Positions 45,745 to 55,173 of a stretch of 64,000 bases of DNA are shown here, in pieces (the first letter of the stretch is position 1; every line of letters begins with the position of its first letter). A program made the translations under genes and the position numbers. The notes under the pieces were generated by a model that ran no database searches, had not been told where the DNA came from, and saw nothing but the letters and a program-made list of their open reading frames with translations. This DNA comes from Corynebacterium wankanglinii (GTDB lineage Bacteria > Actinomycetota > Actinomycetes > Mycobacteriales > Mycobacteriaceae), in contig CP061031.1 of the NCBI GenBank assembly GCA_014490595.1, positions 1,798,001-1,862,000 of the forward strand. Direction: 5' to 3'.

Positions 45745-46520
45745 GCTGGCAGCGAAAATTCGGCGCGGTGATTGTCGGGCTCGTCGCGCTTGCGGCGCTG
45801 GTGACCTTGGTGTGGACGCCGTACGACCCGCTGCAGGCGGACGTCGCCTCGCGGCTTGAAGGCCCGTCGCGCGCGCACTGGATGGGCACCGACCAGTACG
45901 GCCGCGACATCGCCTCGCGCGTCATGGACGGCGCGCGCCTGACGTTGACCGTGGCCGTCGGCGCTGTGGGGTTGTCCGCGCTGGCGGGCGTGCCGCTGGG
46001 GATCTGGGCCGGCATGCGCCGGGGCGCCTCGCGCGTGGTCATGGCGGGCGCGGACCTGTTGCTCGCTTTCCCCGCGCTCCTGCTGGCGATCGTGTTCACG
46101 GCAGTGTTCGGCGCGTCTATCTGGATCGTGGTGCTGGCCATCGGCATCGCCGGCATCCCCGGGTTCGTGCGCGTCGCCCGCGCCGGCACCATGCAGGTGA
46201 TGCAGCACGACTACATCTTGGCCGCGCGCGTGGCTAAAGTGTCCGGCCCGCGCATCGCGTGGCGCCACGTCCTGCCGAACATCTGGCCGATCGTGCTCAC
46301 GCAAGTCTCCGTCGCCGTCGCGCTGGCGATACTTGCGGAAGCCGGCCTGTCGTTTTTGGGCCTCGGCGCACCGGCACCGTACGCCTCGTGGGGGCGGATG
46401 CTGCAGGCCTCCCAGCCGTATTTGGCCACCTCCCCGCACCTCGCGCTCTGGCCGGGGGCGGCAATCGCCCTGACCGTGCTGGGCTTCAACCTGATGGGAA
46501 GCGCCGATGATCGACGTTAA
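45741..46520 (+). CDS. Peptide-type ABC transporter permease (DppC-like)
   Basis: The 259-residue permease has LMGTDQYGRDI-like HWMGTDQYGRDIASRVMDGA, typical of DppC, five or six helices and an EAA loop region MQVMQHDYILAARVAKVSG. It overlaps the ATPase gene by 14 bp. Confidence 0.9.
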   Translation: MSWQRKFGAVIVGLVALAALVTLVWTPYDPLQADVASRLEGPSRAHWMGTDQYGRDIASRVMDGARLTLTVAVGAVGLSALAGVPLGIWAGMRRGASRVVMAGADLLLAFPALLLAIVFTAVFGASIWIVVLAIGIAGIPGFVRVARAGTMQVMQHDYILAARVAKVSGPRIAWRHVLPNIWPIVLTQVSVAVALAILAEAGLSFLGLGAPAPYASWGRMLQASQPYLATSPHLALWPGAAIALTVLGFNLMGSADDRR

Positions 46521-47838
46521 GCACCTGACCATCCCCGGCATCCTGGAGGACATCACCTTTGCCGTCGCGCCGGGCGAGCGCGTGAGCATCATCGGCGAGT
46601 CCGGCTCCGGCAAGTCTCTCACCGCGCTGAGCATCATGGGGCTCACCGACCTCCCCGCGCAAGGCTCCGTCACGGTCGACGGCACCGAGATGGTGGGCAC
46701 CCCGGACCGGGTGCGGCGCCGCGTACGCGGGCGAAAGGTGGCCATGGTGTTCCAGGAGCCGATGACGGCGCTGGACCCGCTGAAGCGAATTGGCAAACTC
46801 GTCTCCCACGAGCTGCTCGCGGAGGTCGGGGTGGACCGCCCCGGCGCCTACCCGCACGAGCTGTCCGGCGGGCAGCGTCAGCGCGTGCTTATCGCGTTGG
46901 CCCTGTCCCAGAACCCGGACGTGCTCATCTGCGACGAGCCCACCACCGCCCTCGACGCCATCGTGCAGGCGGAGATCCTGGACCTGTTGGACCGCCTCGT
47001 GCGCGAGCGCGGCATGGGCCTGCTATTCATCTCCCACGACCTCGCCGTGGTGCGCCGCATGACCGACCGGGTGCTGGTGTTCAAAGGCGGGCGCATCGTC
47101 GCACCGGACTCGGACTACGCGAAAGCCCTGGCTGCCGCCGCCGAACCCGGCCCGCCCGCACAACCGGTCCCCCTCGGCGAGCCGGTGGTGACGCTTTCCA
47201 ATGTCTCTCTGCGGCGCGGCCGCACCCTCGCCGTGGACGACGTCTCCCTTTCCGTCCGCGCCGGGGAGCGCCTGGCCATCGTCGGCGGGTCCGGCTCCGG
47301 CAAGACCTCGCTGCTGCACCTCGTCGCAGGGCTGCGCGAACCGACAACCGGCACCGTCCGCGTTGCAGGCGACGTGCAGATGGTCTTCCAGGACCCGTAC
47401 TCCTCGCTGGATCCGCGGATGGCCGTGAGGACGTCGATACGCGAGACCGGCGTGGACGGCACCCGCGCCGACGAGATGCTCGCGCGCGTGGGGCTTGCGG
47501 GCACCGGCGACCGCACCCCGCGGCAGTTCTCCGGCGGGCAACGCCAGCGCATCTCCATCGCGCGCGCCGCGGCCCCGCGACCGCGCATCCTGCTTGCCGA
47601 CGAGCCCGTCTCCGCCCTCGACGCCACCATCCAAGACCAGGTGCTGGACCTGCTGCGCGACACCGTGGGGGACAACACCTTGGTATTTGTCACCCACGAC
47701 CTGCGGGTGGCGCGCGAGCTGTGTCCGACGGTGGCGGTGATGCAGGCCGGGCGCATCGTTGAGCAGGGTGCCACCGAGCGGATCTGGGCGGCGCCCGAGC
47801 ACCCGTACACGCGGCAATTGCTCGCGGCTGTGCTGTAG
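46507..47838 (+). CDS. Fused double ATPase of the peptide-type ABC transporter (DppD-DppF-like)
   Basis: One 443-residue protein carries two ABC ATPase domains. The first has GESGSGKS near 31-38, LSGGQRQRVLIALAL and LICDEPTTALD; the second has GGSGSGKT near 260, FSGGQRQRISIARA and LLADEPVSALD. Both Walker A/B and signature motifs look intact, so it can form the whole ATPase unit alone. It completes the importer operon. The word at 47433 is read TCG ATA CGC. Confidence 0.92.
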   Translation: MIDVKHLTIPGILEDITFAVAPGERVSIIGESGSGKSLTALSIMGLTDLPAQGSVTVDGTEMVGTPDRVRRRVRGRKVAMVFQEPMTALDPLKRIGKLVSHELLAEVGVDRPGAYPHELSGGQRQRVLIALALSQNPDVLICDEPTTALDAIVQAEILDLLDRLVRERGMGLLFISHDLAVVRRMTDRVLVFKGGRIVAPDSDYAKALAAAAEPGPPAQPVPLGEPVVTLSNVSLRRGRTLAVDDVSLSVRAGERLAIVGGSGSGKTSLLHLVAGLREPTTGTVRVAGDVQMVFQDPYSSLDPRMAVRTSIRETGVDGTRADEMLARVGLAGTGDRTPRQFSGGQRQRISIARAAAPRPRILLADEPVSALDATIQDQVLDLLRDTVGDNTLVFVTHDLRVARELCPTVAVMQAGRIVEQGATERIWAAPEHPYTRQLLAAVL

Positions 47839-47861
47839 GGGCGTACGGTAGATTGACGGCC

Positions 47862-48758
47862 ATGAGTATGTGCGTCGTCGGATCCATCAACGCCGACCTC
47901 ACCGTCAACGTCGAGCGCCACCCCACCCCGGGCGAGACCTTGCTGGGCACCGGCGGCGGCATCACCGCCGGCGGCAAGGGCGCCAACCAGGCCGTCGCCG
48001 CCGCGAAGCTGGGCACAGACGTGGTGCTGGTGGGCGCGACCGGCTCCGACGCCAACGCCGCCCCCGCCACCGCGCTGCTGCGCGAGGCCGGGGTGGATCT
48101 GACCCACGTGGAGGAAGTTGCAGACGTCACGGGCCTCGCGGTGATCACGGTAGCCGCAAACGGCGAGAACACCGTGCTAGTGGTCCCGGGTGCGAACGCG
48201 CGGGTGGACGCGGAGTGTGTCGGCCGCCACGCCGGCGCCGTGGCCCCCGCCGACCTGGTCCTGCTGCAGGGCGAGATCCCCGCCGACGGCTTCGCCCGCG
48301 CCGTGGAGCTGACCCGCGGGCGCGTGGTGGTCAACCTCGCGCCGGTTGTGGACGTGCCGCGCGAGGCGCTGCTCAAGGCGGACCCGCTGATGGCCAACGA
48401 GCACGAAGCCGGGCTCATCCTGCAGCAACTCGGCCTCGACGGCACGGGCACGCCGGAGGATCTCACGCGGCGGCTGCTCGAGGCCGGTTTTTCCTCCGTG
48501 GTGCTCACGCTCGGCTCCGCCGGGGCGCTGGTGGCCGCCGAGGGCGAACTGACCCACATCGACTCCCCCAAGGTGGAGGCCGTGGACACCGTCGGCGCCG
48601 GCGACTCCTTCGCGGGCGCGTTCTGCCACCGGCTGCTGGAAGGCGATTCCATGGTGGACGCTGCCCGCTTCGCCTGCCGCGTCGGCGCGTTCTCGGTCAC
48701 CCGGCCCGGCGCGCAGCCGTCCTACCCCGGCGAGGCGGACGCACTGCCGGAGGCCTAG
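47862..48758 (+). CDS. rbsK: Ribokinase (PfkB family)
   Basis: Phosphorylates ribose to ribose 5-phosphate. The 298-residue protein has VVGSINADLTVNVERHPTPG, GGKGANQAVAAAKLG and the catalytic TVGAGDSFAGAF near 247. TAGATT (47849-47854) stands exactly 7 nt before ATG 47862, so a leaderless start here is preferred over the ATG three codons earlier. No ribose transporter is adjacent; the preceding importer could be related but its sequence is peptide-type. Confidence 0.9.
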   Translation: MSMCVVGSINADLTVNVERHPTPGETLLGTGGGITAGGKGANQAVAAAKLGTDVVLVGATGSDANAAPATALLREAGVDLTHVEEVADVTGLAVITVAANGENTVLVVPGANARVDAECVGRHAGAVAPADLVLLQGEIPADGFARAVELTRGRVVVNLAPVVDVPREALLKADPLMANEHEAGLILQQLGLDGTGTPEDLTRRLLEAGFSSVVLTLGSAGALVAAEGELTHIDSPKVEAVDTVGAGDSFAGAFCHRLLEGDSMVDAARFACRVGAFSVTRPGAQPSYPGEADALPEA

Positions 48759-48768
48759 ACCCCGCGCG

Positions 48769-49950
48769 TTAGACCCCCGCCATGTCCAGCAGGCGGCCAA
48801 GCACCGCCTCGCCGTGGCGGCGCAGCCCGTCGTGCTGGAACTGGTCCGTCTCAAACACCTGCGCACCGATGACCTCCGCCGTTTCCAGCGACAGCTCGCG
48901 CGGGACGAAGATGTCGTCGGTGTAGACCGCCGCGTACGCGTCGTGGCCGCCGGCCAGGCCCGCGTAGAGGTTGGACCAGTCGTCCTTGGCCGCCAGCTCG
49001 TGCGCTGAGCGTGTTAACGGCCGCAGCGCCGGGTCCTCCTCGAATTGGAACGGGAAGATGTGCTCCCCGGTGAGGTAGAACTCCGCATCATCCGGGCTGG
49101 CATCAGGCGCGAACCCGTCCAGCTCGCGCGAGACCCGCTCGGCCGCCCACGCGGTCGCCCCCGGCACGGTGCCGCCGTAGATGGATTCGTGCACGGCGGC
49201 GTACAGCGGCCCCTTGGCAAAGCTGACGCGCTCGCCCACCTCCGCCAGAAAGTCGGTGCGGAGCCTGCCGTTGGGGTGAAACGGTGCCTCGAACAGTCGC
49301 GCCAGCGATGCGAATCCGCCCTCGCGCCCCAGCTCGATGCCTACCGTGCGCAGCCGGCGGGCGCTGAGCCGCTCGCCCGTGGGCAGAGTCTCTTCCTCCA
49401 CCTCCAGGTGGCGACACACCTCGCGCAGCATTTTCTCGGCCGCCGGGTACTTCGCGTTGAACTGCTGGTGGCGGCGCTTCAGCTTGGCAAACGTCGCGCG
49501 GTACACCCCGTCTGCGCCCTCGCCTATCGACGGCACACCTCCGGTAAACAACGCCCTCCCCACACGCTCCGGGTGCGCGGCCAGGTAGTGCGCGAGGCAG
49601 AACCCGCCGAAGGACTGGCCCAGCACATCCCAGCGGGCCAGGCCCATCTCCTCGCGTAGCGCTTCGGCGTCGGCCACGATGTGGTCGGCGCGCAGGCTGG
49701 CGAGCACTTTAGCGTCGATAAGCTCGGGCGTTGCGGCGTCGATCCTGGTGGAACGGCCGGTGCCACGCTGGTCCAACAGCACTACCTGATAGCCGCGCTT
49801 GAGAGCGTGGGTGATCCACGCAAACCGCTGGCGCGGCGCCGGGAAACCCGGCCCGCCCTGCAGATACAGCAGCGCCGGCGCCTTCGGCTCGCCCAGCACG
49901 CGGGCGAAGACAGTGAAGCCGCCGCGGGAAAATTCGATCTCGCGCATCAT
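48769..49950 (-). CDS. pip: Proline iminopeptidase-like alpha/beta hydrolase
   Basis: S33 peptidase that removes N-terminal proline. The 393-residue protein has LYLQGGPGFPAPRQRF, LLDQRGTGRST and the nucleophile elbow GQSFGG near 115. The ATG overlaps the efeB stop (ATGA), so it is the last gene of the phosphoesterase-efeO-efeB operon. The longer frame upstream lies inside efeB. Two iterated words (49522, 49714) are present. Confidence 0.88.
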   Translation of the reverse strand: MMREIEFSRGGFTVFARVLGEPKAPALLYLQGGPGFPAPRQRFAWITHALKRGYQVVLLDQRGTGRSTRIDAATPELIDAKVLASLRADHIVADAEALREEMGLARWDVLGQSFGGFCLAHYLAAHPERVGRALFTGGVPSIGEGADGVYRATFAKLKRRHQQFNAKYPAAEKMLREVCRHLEVEEETLPTGERLSARRLRTVGIELGREGGFASLARLFEAPFHPNGRLRTDFLAEVGERVSFAKGPLYAAVHESIYGGTVPGATAWAAERVSRELDGFAPDASPDDAEFYLTGEHIFPFQFEEDPALRPLTRSAHELAAKDDWSNLYAGLAGGHDAYAAVYTDDIFVPRELSLETAEVIGAQVFETDQFQHDGLRRHGEAVLGRLLDMAGV

Positions 49951-51191
49951 GCAAGTAGGGTACGACCGAGGAAATCGTCCTCGTCGCGCACACCCGGCAA
50001 CGCGAAGAAATAGCCGCCGCCGTAAGGGCGGATATAGTCCGCGAGAGGCTCGCCCTCGAGCCGTTGTTGCACGGTGACAAACTGGCGCTGCAGGTCCTGC
50101 TGGAAGCACACAAACAGCAGGCCGATATCGAGGGTGCCATTGTCGCGCACACCGTTGTCGTAGTTGTACGCCCGGCGCAGCATGAGTTGGTCCGCAGTCT
50201 CCGCAGTGCGCGGGTTGGCCAGACGAATGTGCGCGTCAGTTGGGATGACGTCGCCGTTCGCGTCGTCCAAATAGTCCGGCTCGGCGTACTCGTCGCCTCC
50301 GGACAGCGGCCCGCCGGTGGCGCGGTCGCGGCCGAAGATCTGCTCCTGCTCCGCAATGGAGATCCGATCCCAGAACTCCGAATACATGGTAATCAGGCGG
50401 ACCACCATGTAACTGCCTCCCGCAGTCCAGGCTGGCTCGTCGGCACCGGCCCACACGAGGTGGTCGAACTCGTCGGGGCTGGGGTTGACTATCCCGTCCT
50501 TGAACCCGAAGTGGTTGCGCTGCGTGCCGGTCGGGCGCGGCTCGTTCATATACCCGTTCTGGCGCCACTTCACCGCGACGTCTCCCCGAGTGTGGCGCAA
50601 TATGTCGCGGAGCGCGTGGGTGACCGTGTCGTGCTGGTCCGCGCACAGCTGCAGCACCAGATCGCCGTGGCACTTCTCTGCAACGAGCGTGTCGTCGGCG
50701 AAGGCTTCCATCTCCCGCAGGCGCGCCGGCTTCTTGTTCGACAGCCCGAACCGGCCGTCGAACAACGAATCACCCACCGCCACCGTGACGGAGAGGTTGT
50801 CCGTGGGCAGCTCCGGACCAAGCTCCCCGGAGTCCCCGGCGGGAAACGCGATGCCGTCCGGCGGAGTTGCGCCGCCGGCGGTCAGGGCACGGGCGCGGTC
50901 GGTGATGGTACGCAGCAGCTGCTCCAAGCGCTGCTTTCCGGTGCATTGGAGATCGAGGGCCACCACCTCCGCGTACTTTTGCGGCTGGTTGACTATTCCC
51001 TGCTGGTGGTCGCCTTGGAACTCAAGCCGCGCGGCGGGGTCGTTGGTGTGGGAATGGTCTGAGCGCGGTGTGCCGTCGTCGCGCGAACGCGCAGAAAGCC
51101 CCTGCGCCGTCGCCTGTGCCCCCAACGCGGCGCTCGCGGCGGCCGCACCGGTCAAAAACGTGCGGCGGGAAAACGTAAACGGGCAGGGCAC
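49947..51191 (-). CDS. efeB: Dyp-type heme peroxidase / deferrochelatase EfeB
   Basis: The 414-residue exported peroxidase has a twin-arginine signal (SRRTFLTG then an Ala-rich helix), the GxxDG motif in GFKDGIVNP, and the proximal heme ligand in DAHIRLANPR. EfeB works with EfeO in ferrous/heme iron acquisition. It starts at a GTG sharing one base with the efeO stop. No EfeU permease is seen in this window. Confidence 0.92.
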   Translation of the reverse strand: MPCPFTFSRRTFLTGAAAASAALGAQATAQGLSARSRDDGTPRSDHSHTNDPAARLEFQGDHQQGIVNQPQKYAEVVALDLQCTGKQRLEQLLRTITDRARALTAGGATPPDGIAFPAGDSGELGPELPTDNLSVTVAVGDSLFDGRFGLSNKKPARLREMEAFADDTLVAEKCHGDLVLQLCADQHDTVTHALRDILRHTRGDVAVKWRQNGYMNEPRPTGTQRNHFGFKDGIVNPSPDEFDHLVWAGADEPAWTAGGSYMVVRLITMYSEFWDRISIAEQEQIFGRDRATGGPLSGGDEYAEPDYLDDANGDVIPTDAHIRLANPRTAETADQLMLRRAYNYDNGVRDNGTLDIGLLFVCFQQDLQRQFVTVQQRLEGEPLADYIRPYGGGYFFALPGVRDEDDFLGRTLLA

Positions 51192-52332
51192 TAGTCCATC
51201 CTCCGGATCACGGTCATTGTGGCCACGGGTGCGAGCAGTTCATTGGCTTTTGCCACTTCGGCTTGCAAGCGCAGACGATCTTCTTGCGGCCACTGGTCAA
51301 ACGCGGTGTCGTACTTGCCGTCCAAGTCGTCAGCGAGGCTGTTCAACACATTCAGCTGGTCGTATATTGGCGCGGTATCGAGACCGCGGCTTTCCACTAG
51401 CTCGCGCAACGGATCGAGCGTTTCGCGGGTAGCGCGCACACTTCCCCGCAGCGCGGCGCTAAGCGCGTGGGCTCCGTAGTCGCGCTCGCCGCGGAGGTCG
51501 AAGCGTTCGAATTCCTCCATCACCTCGTGCGTGCGCAAACCGTAATCCGGTGCGGGGATGGCAAAGTGCCCTGTCTCCAGCGCGTGCGCCGTGTGATCCA
51601 CCGCAGCTGCGAGCGCGTCGGCGGGCTCGGCGGATAACGCACGATCAGAAAACAGCATCCGTTCCACCTCCGCGTATCCGTCGAGGCCCTCCCCGGCCAC
51701 ATCGCGCTTGCATCGTCGAAGGAGCGGTACGTTTCCATATAGGTCAGGTAGGCGCGCTGGGCCGCGGAGCGGTCGCCGGACCGGATGGCGTCGGCAAGCG
51801 CCTGCGCCTGCGCCTGCAGCTCAGGCAGGCGCTTCTTCTGCGCTGCAGCATGGGTGATCGATACGGCGGAGACTTCCCGGTCCGTAATCGGCACCATCTT
51901 CGGCGCACCGGTAAACGGCGACTCAGCGACAGTGAAGGTCTCCGATTTCACCGCCGAGTCGCTGTGGAACACGCACGTCAGGTGGTAGGAACCGTCTTCG
52001 AGCTTGGGGGTCCAGGCACGCTCCGCGGGAGAGCCGATGCGCTCGAGGACTTGGTAGGCGTTTCCCTCCTCGTCGGAGATGTAGAGGGTCAAAGGCAACC
52101 CGGATGTGTTGTACACCTGCCAGTGCGCGGTTGCGTCCACGTCCCCGGGAGTCGGGCAGTTGTAGACATCGCGGACGTGAAGCCGCGTGTCCGCCTGCTC
52201 CACTTCCGGCTGGGGCTGCATGTCCCCTCCGGAGCTGGATCCGCTTGATCCCGTCTGCGGTGCGTGGATGACGGCGGCCACGATCGCAAGGACCGCGGCC
52301 AGCGCCGCCATAGCGTACTGGTAGGTGTCCAT
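51191..52332 (-). pseudogene. efeO: EfeO-type iron-binding lipoprotein/periplasmic protein, one frameshift
   Basis: An N-terminal membrane/signal helix (YAMAALAAVLAIVAAVIHA) is followed by a beta-rich cupredoxin-like domain (RLHVRDVYNCPTPGDVDATA, then YHLTCVFHSD) and an imelysin (M75) helical domain. The latter is split: TYMETYRSFDDASAM in the first frame, GEGLDGYAEVERMLFSDRAL to VATMTVIRRMD in the second. The break lies at about 51697-51705; one missing base explains it, and the repaired length is 380 residues. It follows the phosphoesterase by 9 bp and touches efeB. Confidence 0.82.
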
Positions 52333-52341
52333 ACTTCGGGT

Positions 52342-54282
52342 TTAGAACGGCAGCTTGAAGTTCTCAACCATCTTCGGGTCGACACCAGGCATGCCGTTCA
52401 TGTACCAGCTGCCGATGCCCACCGCGATGGCCAGAGCCAGCACCACAGCGGCGATGATGCCGCCCGTGGAGGAACCCTCGGCGTCGCTGGACTCGGAGGA
52501 GTTGCTCTGCTGCTCGGCCGGGGAGGCGTCCTTCTTGGCCAGCGTGGTAAACGCCGGCACCCCCTTTTCCGTCACCAGCGGGTTGTTCATGCCCTCGACA
52601 ACCGGCTTGAGGTTGATGGTCTCGCGGGAGGTGTTGTCCACGCGCTCGACAGAGGCGTAGTCCTTGGCCACGGTGCCGTCGGTTTCGTTGAGGAACACCT
52701 TCGGCGCCTTTGCGCCGCTGAAGTCAAACATGGAATTCAGCTCACCGGCGCGCTCGTCGAAGGCGATGCCGCCGAGACGGCCCAGACCCCAGTTGTCCTG
52801 GATGAACTTGGTGATGGAGGTTTGCTCCGTGTAGGTCGAGTCGATGTGGTTGACCTTGGAGTACGGCGAAACCACCAGCAACGGCTGACGGGTGCCCGGT
52901 CCGCACTGGCCGTGCTTGTCGCCGGCGACGCCGACCTTCTTCGCCGCGGCGGTGCAGATCTCCTTGTCCTGGTGCGGATCGTTGGAGCCGTTGAGGATCT
53001 CGGGCGCCTTGTGGTCGTACCAGCCGTCGGAGTCGTCGTACGCGATGACCACGGCGGTGGAGTCCCACTGCGGGGAGTTCTGCAGCTCGTTGATGTAGTG
53101 GGTGATAAACGCCTGCTCATCCAGCGGGTTGGAGTAGCCGGCGTGGCCGTCCTGGTAGTTCGCGGCCTTGAGGAAGGACACGGCCGGCAGGTTGCCCTGC
53201 TCCAACGCGGTGTCGAAATCTTTCAGGTCGTACTGGTGGTTCGCGCGGTCCGTCTTGCCGATCATCTCGTCCGACGACGGGGCGAGGTGATGCGGGTTCG
53301 CGGTGGAGGCGTAGTACTGGAACGGCTGGTGGTGCGGGTTGTAGTCCGTTTGATCCTGGCCGCTCAACGTCTTGTGCGCCGCGCCGCAGCGAGCACGGCT
53401 GTTGTCGGTGGCTTCCTCGGTCGGGCGGAAGCCGCCCTGGAACCAGCCCCAGGTCACATCCTTTTCATTGAGCTGATCGCCGATGTTCTTCGAGTGCATC
53501 GCCGTGACCTGGTTGGTGCCTGCCGAGGACTTGTTGGAGCAGTCATCGAACAGCGGGTCCGGGTCGCCCACCACGGTGGCTGTCATGCCGTCTTCAGACA
53601 CCCCCGCGAGTGCGTGGTTCTCCCCGTCCTTGATCTTCTGCTGCTCGCCGGTGGCGGGATCGTGCATGGTGGCGTCGGCCACGGTGCCCGCAATCAGGTT
53701 CAGCGCACCCGGAGTGGACGGGCCGAAGATGGTGGAGAAGCTGTTGTCGTTCATCGCGAAGTTCTGCGCGTAGTTCCACAGACCCGTCACAGTGTTGCCG
53801 TCGTAGTAGCCCATGGTCATGCCAGGGGTGGCAAACGCGTCCTGTCCGTACTTGTCGATGTCGGTGGACACCGTCTCCGGGAACATATCCATCTTGCCGC
53901 CGTTGTAGGCAGCCTGCTCATCACCGTAGTGGTGGTTCTGGTCGGTGGTCACCGCATTGCCCGGGCCGATGCGGAACGGCTTGATCGAGTTCGGGTTCTT
54001 CTCGCCCAAAAGGTCCGCGTTTTCCAAGTTGTCGGCCTTCGGGGTGTTCGGCTTCGCCTGAAACTTCGGCGCAGCCTTGCCGCTGCCTTGCAGCGTCTCG
54101 CCGTCCTTGTTCAGCGCGTTGGGGTAGGTGGCGAAGTAGTGGTCAAAGGAGATGTTCTCCGAATAGATCACCACAACGTGTTCGATCGGTGTCTTGGTTG
54201 CGGCGTCTGCGATGCCGGGGAAAAACGGGGCTGTTGCGGCAGCTGCAGCGCAAGCTGCGATGGCGCGGGTGCGGAGCTTCAT
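52342..54282 (-). CDS. Secreted phosphoesterase family protein (phospholipase C / acid phosphatase type), membrane-anchored
   Basis: The 646-residue protein has a signal peptide (ACAAAAATAPFFPGIADA) and the PF04185-type motifs HVVVIYSENISFDHYFATYP with the catalytic Asn region, VVIAYDDSDGWYDH and PLLVVSPYSKVNHID. A C-terminal Ser-rich linker and one membrane helix (GGIIAAVVLALAIAVGI) follow. These enzymes cleave phosphomonoesters or phospholipids outside the cell. ATG 54282 is chosen, not the upstream TTG. It heads the efeO-efeB-pip operon, an unusual partnership. Confidence 0.85.
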   Translation of the reverse strand: MKLRTRAIAACAAAAATAPFFPGIADAATKTPIEHVVVIYSENISFDHYFATYPNALNKDGETLQGSGKAAPKFQAKPNTPKADNLENADLLGEKNPNSIKPFRIGPGNAVTTDQNHHYGDEQAAYNGGKMDMFPETVSTDIDKYGQDAFATPGMTMGYYDGNTVTGLWNYAQNFAMNDNSFSTIFGPSTPGALNLIAGTVADATMHDPATGEQQKIKDGENHALAGVSEDGMTATVVGDPDPLFDDCSNKSSAGTNQVTAMHSKNIGDQLNEKDVTWGWFQGGFRPTEEATDNSRARCGAAHKTLSGQDQTDYNPHHQPFQYYASTANPHHLAPSSDEMIGKTDRANHQYDLKDFDTALEQGNLPAVSFLKAANYQDGHAGYSNPLDEQAFITHYINELQNSPQWDSTAVVIAYDDSDGWYDHKAPEILNGSNDPHQDKEICTAAAKKVGVAGDKHGQCGPGTRQPLLVVSPYSKVNHIDSTYTEQTSITKFIQDNWGLGRLGGIAFDERAGELNSMFDFSGAKAPKVFLNETDGTVAKDYASVERVDNTSRETINLKPVVEGMNNPLVTEKGVPAFTTLAKKDASPAEQQSNSSESSDAEGSSTGGIIAAVVLALAIAVGIGSWYMNGMPGVDPKMVENFKLPF

Positions 54283-54367
54283 GGTGTCCAACTTTCAGTC
54301 AGGCGAGGATGAAAACGACGAAAGCTGCGGGGGCCTCCAGCAAGAGGTCCGGGCCCTTTCAGCAACG

Positions 54368-54396
54368 ATTAAATGCCCGCTGCACTTACTGTGCAA
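54368..54396 (-). promoter_or_regulatory. Promoter candidate of the phosphoesterase-efeO-efeB-pip operon
   Basis: On the minus strand TTGCAC, a 17-nt spacer and TTTAAT form a good sigma-A promoter about 85 bp before the ATG. The 54283-54494 gap contains no gene. Confidence 0.45.
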
Positions 54397-54494
54397 GACC
54401 TGAGATCCCCGCCGCCGAACAGGGTTTTCGCCCAAAACCCCAGCACCTGGGCATGGCGCGCACAGCATCGCCCCATCGACCGTTTCCCTAGAAT

Positions 54495-54710
54495 TTACCT
54501 GTGGTTCAACTTTCGGGGTTGCGCCGGGGCGCTCGCGCATATTTCGTCCAGCATCTCGAACAGGCCGCGGGCAACCTCAGCGCCGTGCACCCAGATGCGG
54601 TCGTGGAGCCACTCCGGGTGCGTCTTCACCTTCAGGCCCGGGGTCTTGCCCGCCGAGCGCGCGGTGAGCTCGTATGGGATGAACACGTTCTTTTCGTACA
54701 GAATCGGCAC
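54495..54710 (-). pseudogene. 3' remnant of an unidentified gene
   Basis: On this strand the codons have clean G/C third positions and give NVFIPYELTARSAGKTPG, then KVKTHPEWLHDRIWVHGAEV and ARGLFEMLDEICA, ending at TAA 54495. It looks like the C-terminus of a real enzyme that I cannot name. Further upstream, beyond about 54710, the opposite strand has the coding character instead, so the 5' part is missing. The upper boundary is approximate. Confidence 0.45.
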
Positions 54711-55170
54711 GACGAAGCTGGAGAAAAAGGCGCTGCAGGCGGATTTAGAGCGCCCGGAGAAGCTGCGGTTGGACCACATTGAGATCTGCGACAAGCTGTG
54801 GTTCCGCCGAGTTCACGGCCGTGACATCGACACCCGCGTGCTCAAAGGCCTGCAGCGCGCCACCGGCTTCGACCAGCTTGGCGACAACTTCGACACCAAG
54901 GGCATATCCCGTCAACGTGTGATCCGCACCCAGTTCGAGCAGGTCTCCGGCCAAATTGCCGAGAATCGCTCCGAGGCGATGAACCTGATCTTGGGCTCCG
55001 TGGCCGCGGCCATCGGTGCCCAGGACTGGGCCGAGGCGTCCGGGTGGAGCGGGCTGTGGGGCAACCTCGCCATTGCCGCCATCATCTTCGTGCTCATGTT
55101 CGCCCTGGTGCGGGTCCTGCAAACGGTATTCAACCAGGGCAAGCGGTTCACCTTCGGCGAGGCGGACTAG
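54679..55170 (+). CDS. Membrane-anchored protein, probably 5'-truncated
   Basis: The reading KKALQADLERPEKLRLDHIE, then FRRVHGRDIDTRVLKGLQRA, QRVIRTQFEQVSGQIAENRS and a membrane helix (GNLAIAAIIFVLMFALVRVL) with a short basic tail shows strong coding character from about 54715. An ATG at 54679 lacks a ribosome site, and the N-terminal residues before KKALQ use less typical codons, so a longer original protein was probably cut. No family is recognised. The stop lies 3 bp from the converging lepA stop. Confidence 0.5.
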   Translation: MNTFFSYRIGTTKLEKKALQADLERPEKLRLDHIEICDKLWFRRVHGRDIDTRVLKGLQRATGFDQLGDNFDTKGISRQRVIRTQFEQVSGQIAENRSEAMNLILGSVAAAIGAQDWAEASGWSGLWGNLAIAAIIFVLMFALVRVLQTVFNQGKRFTFGEAD

Positions 55171-55173
55171 CGC

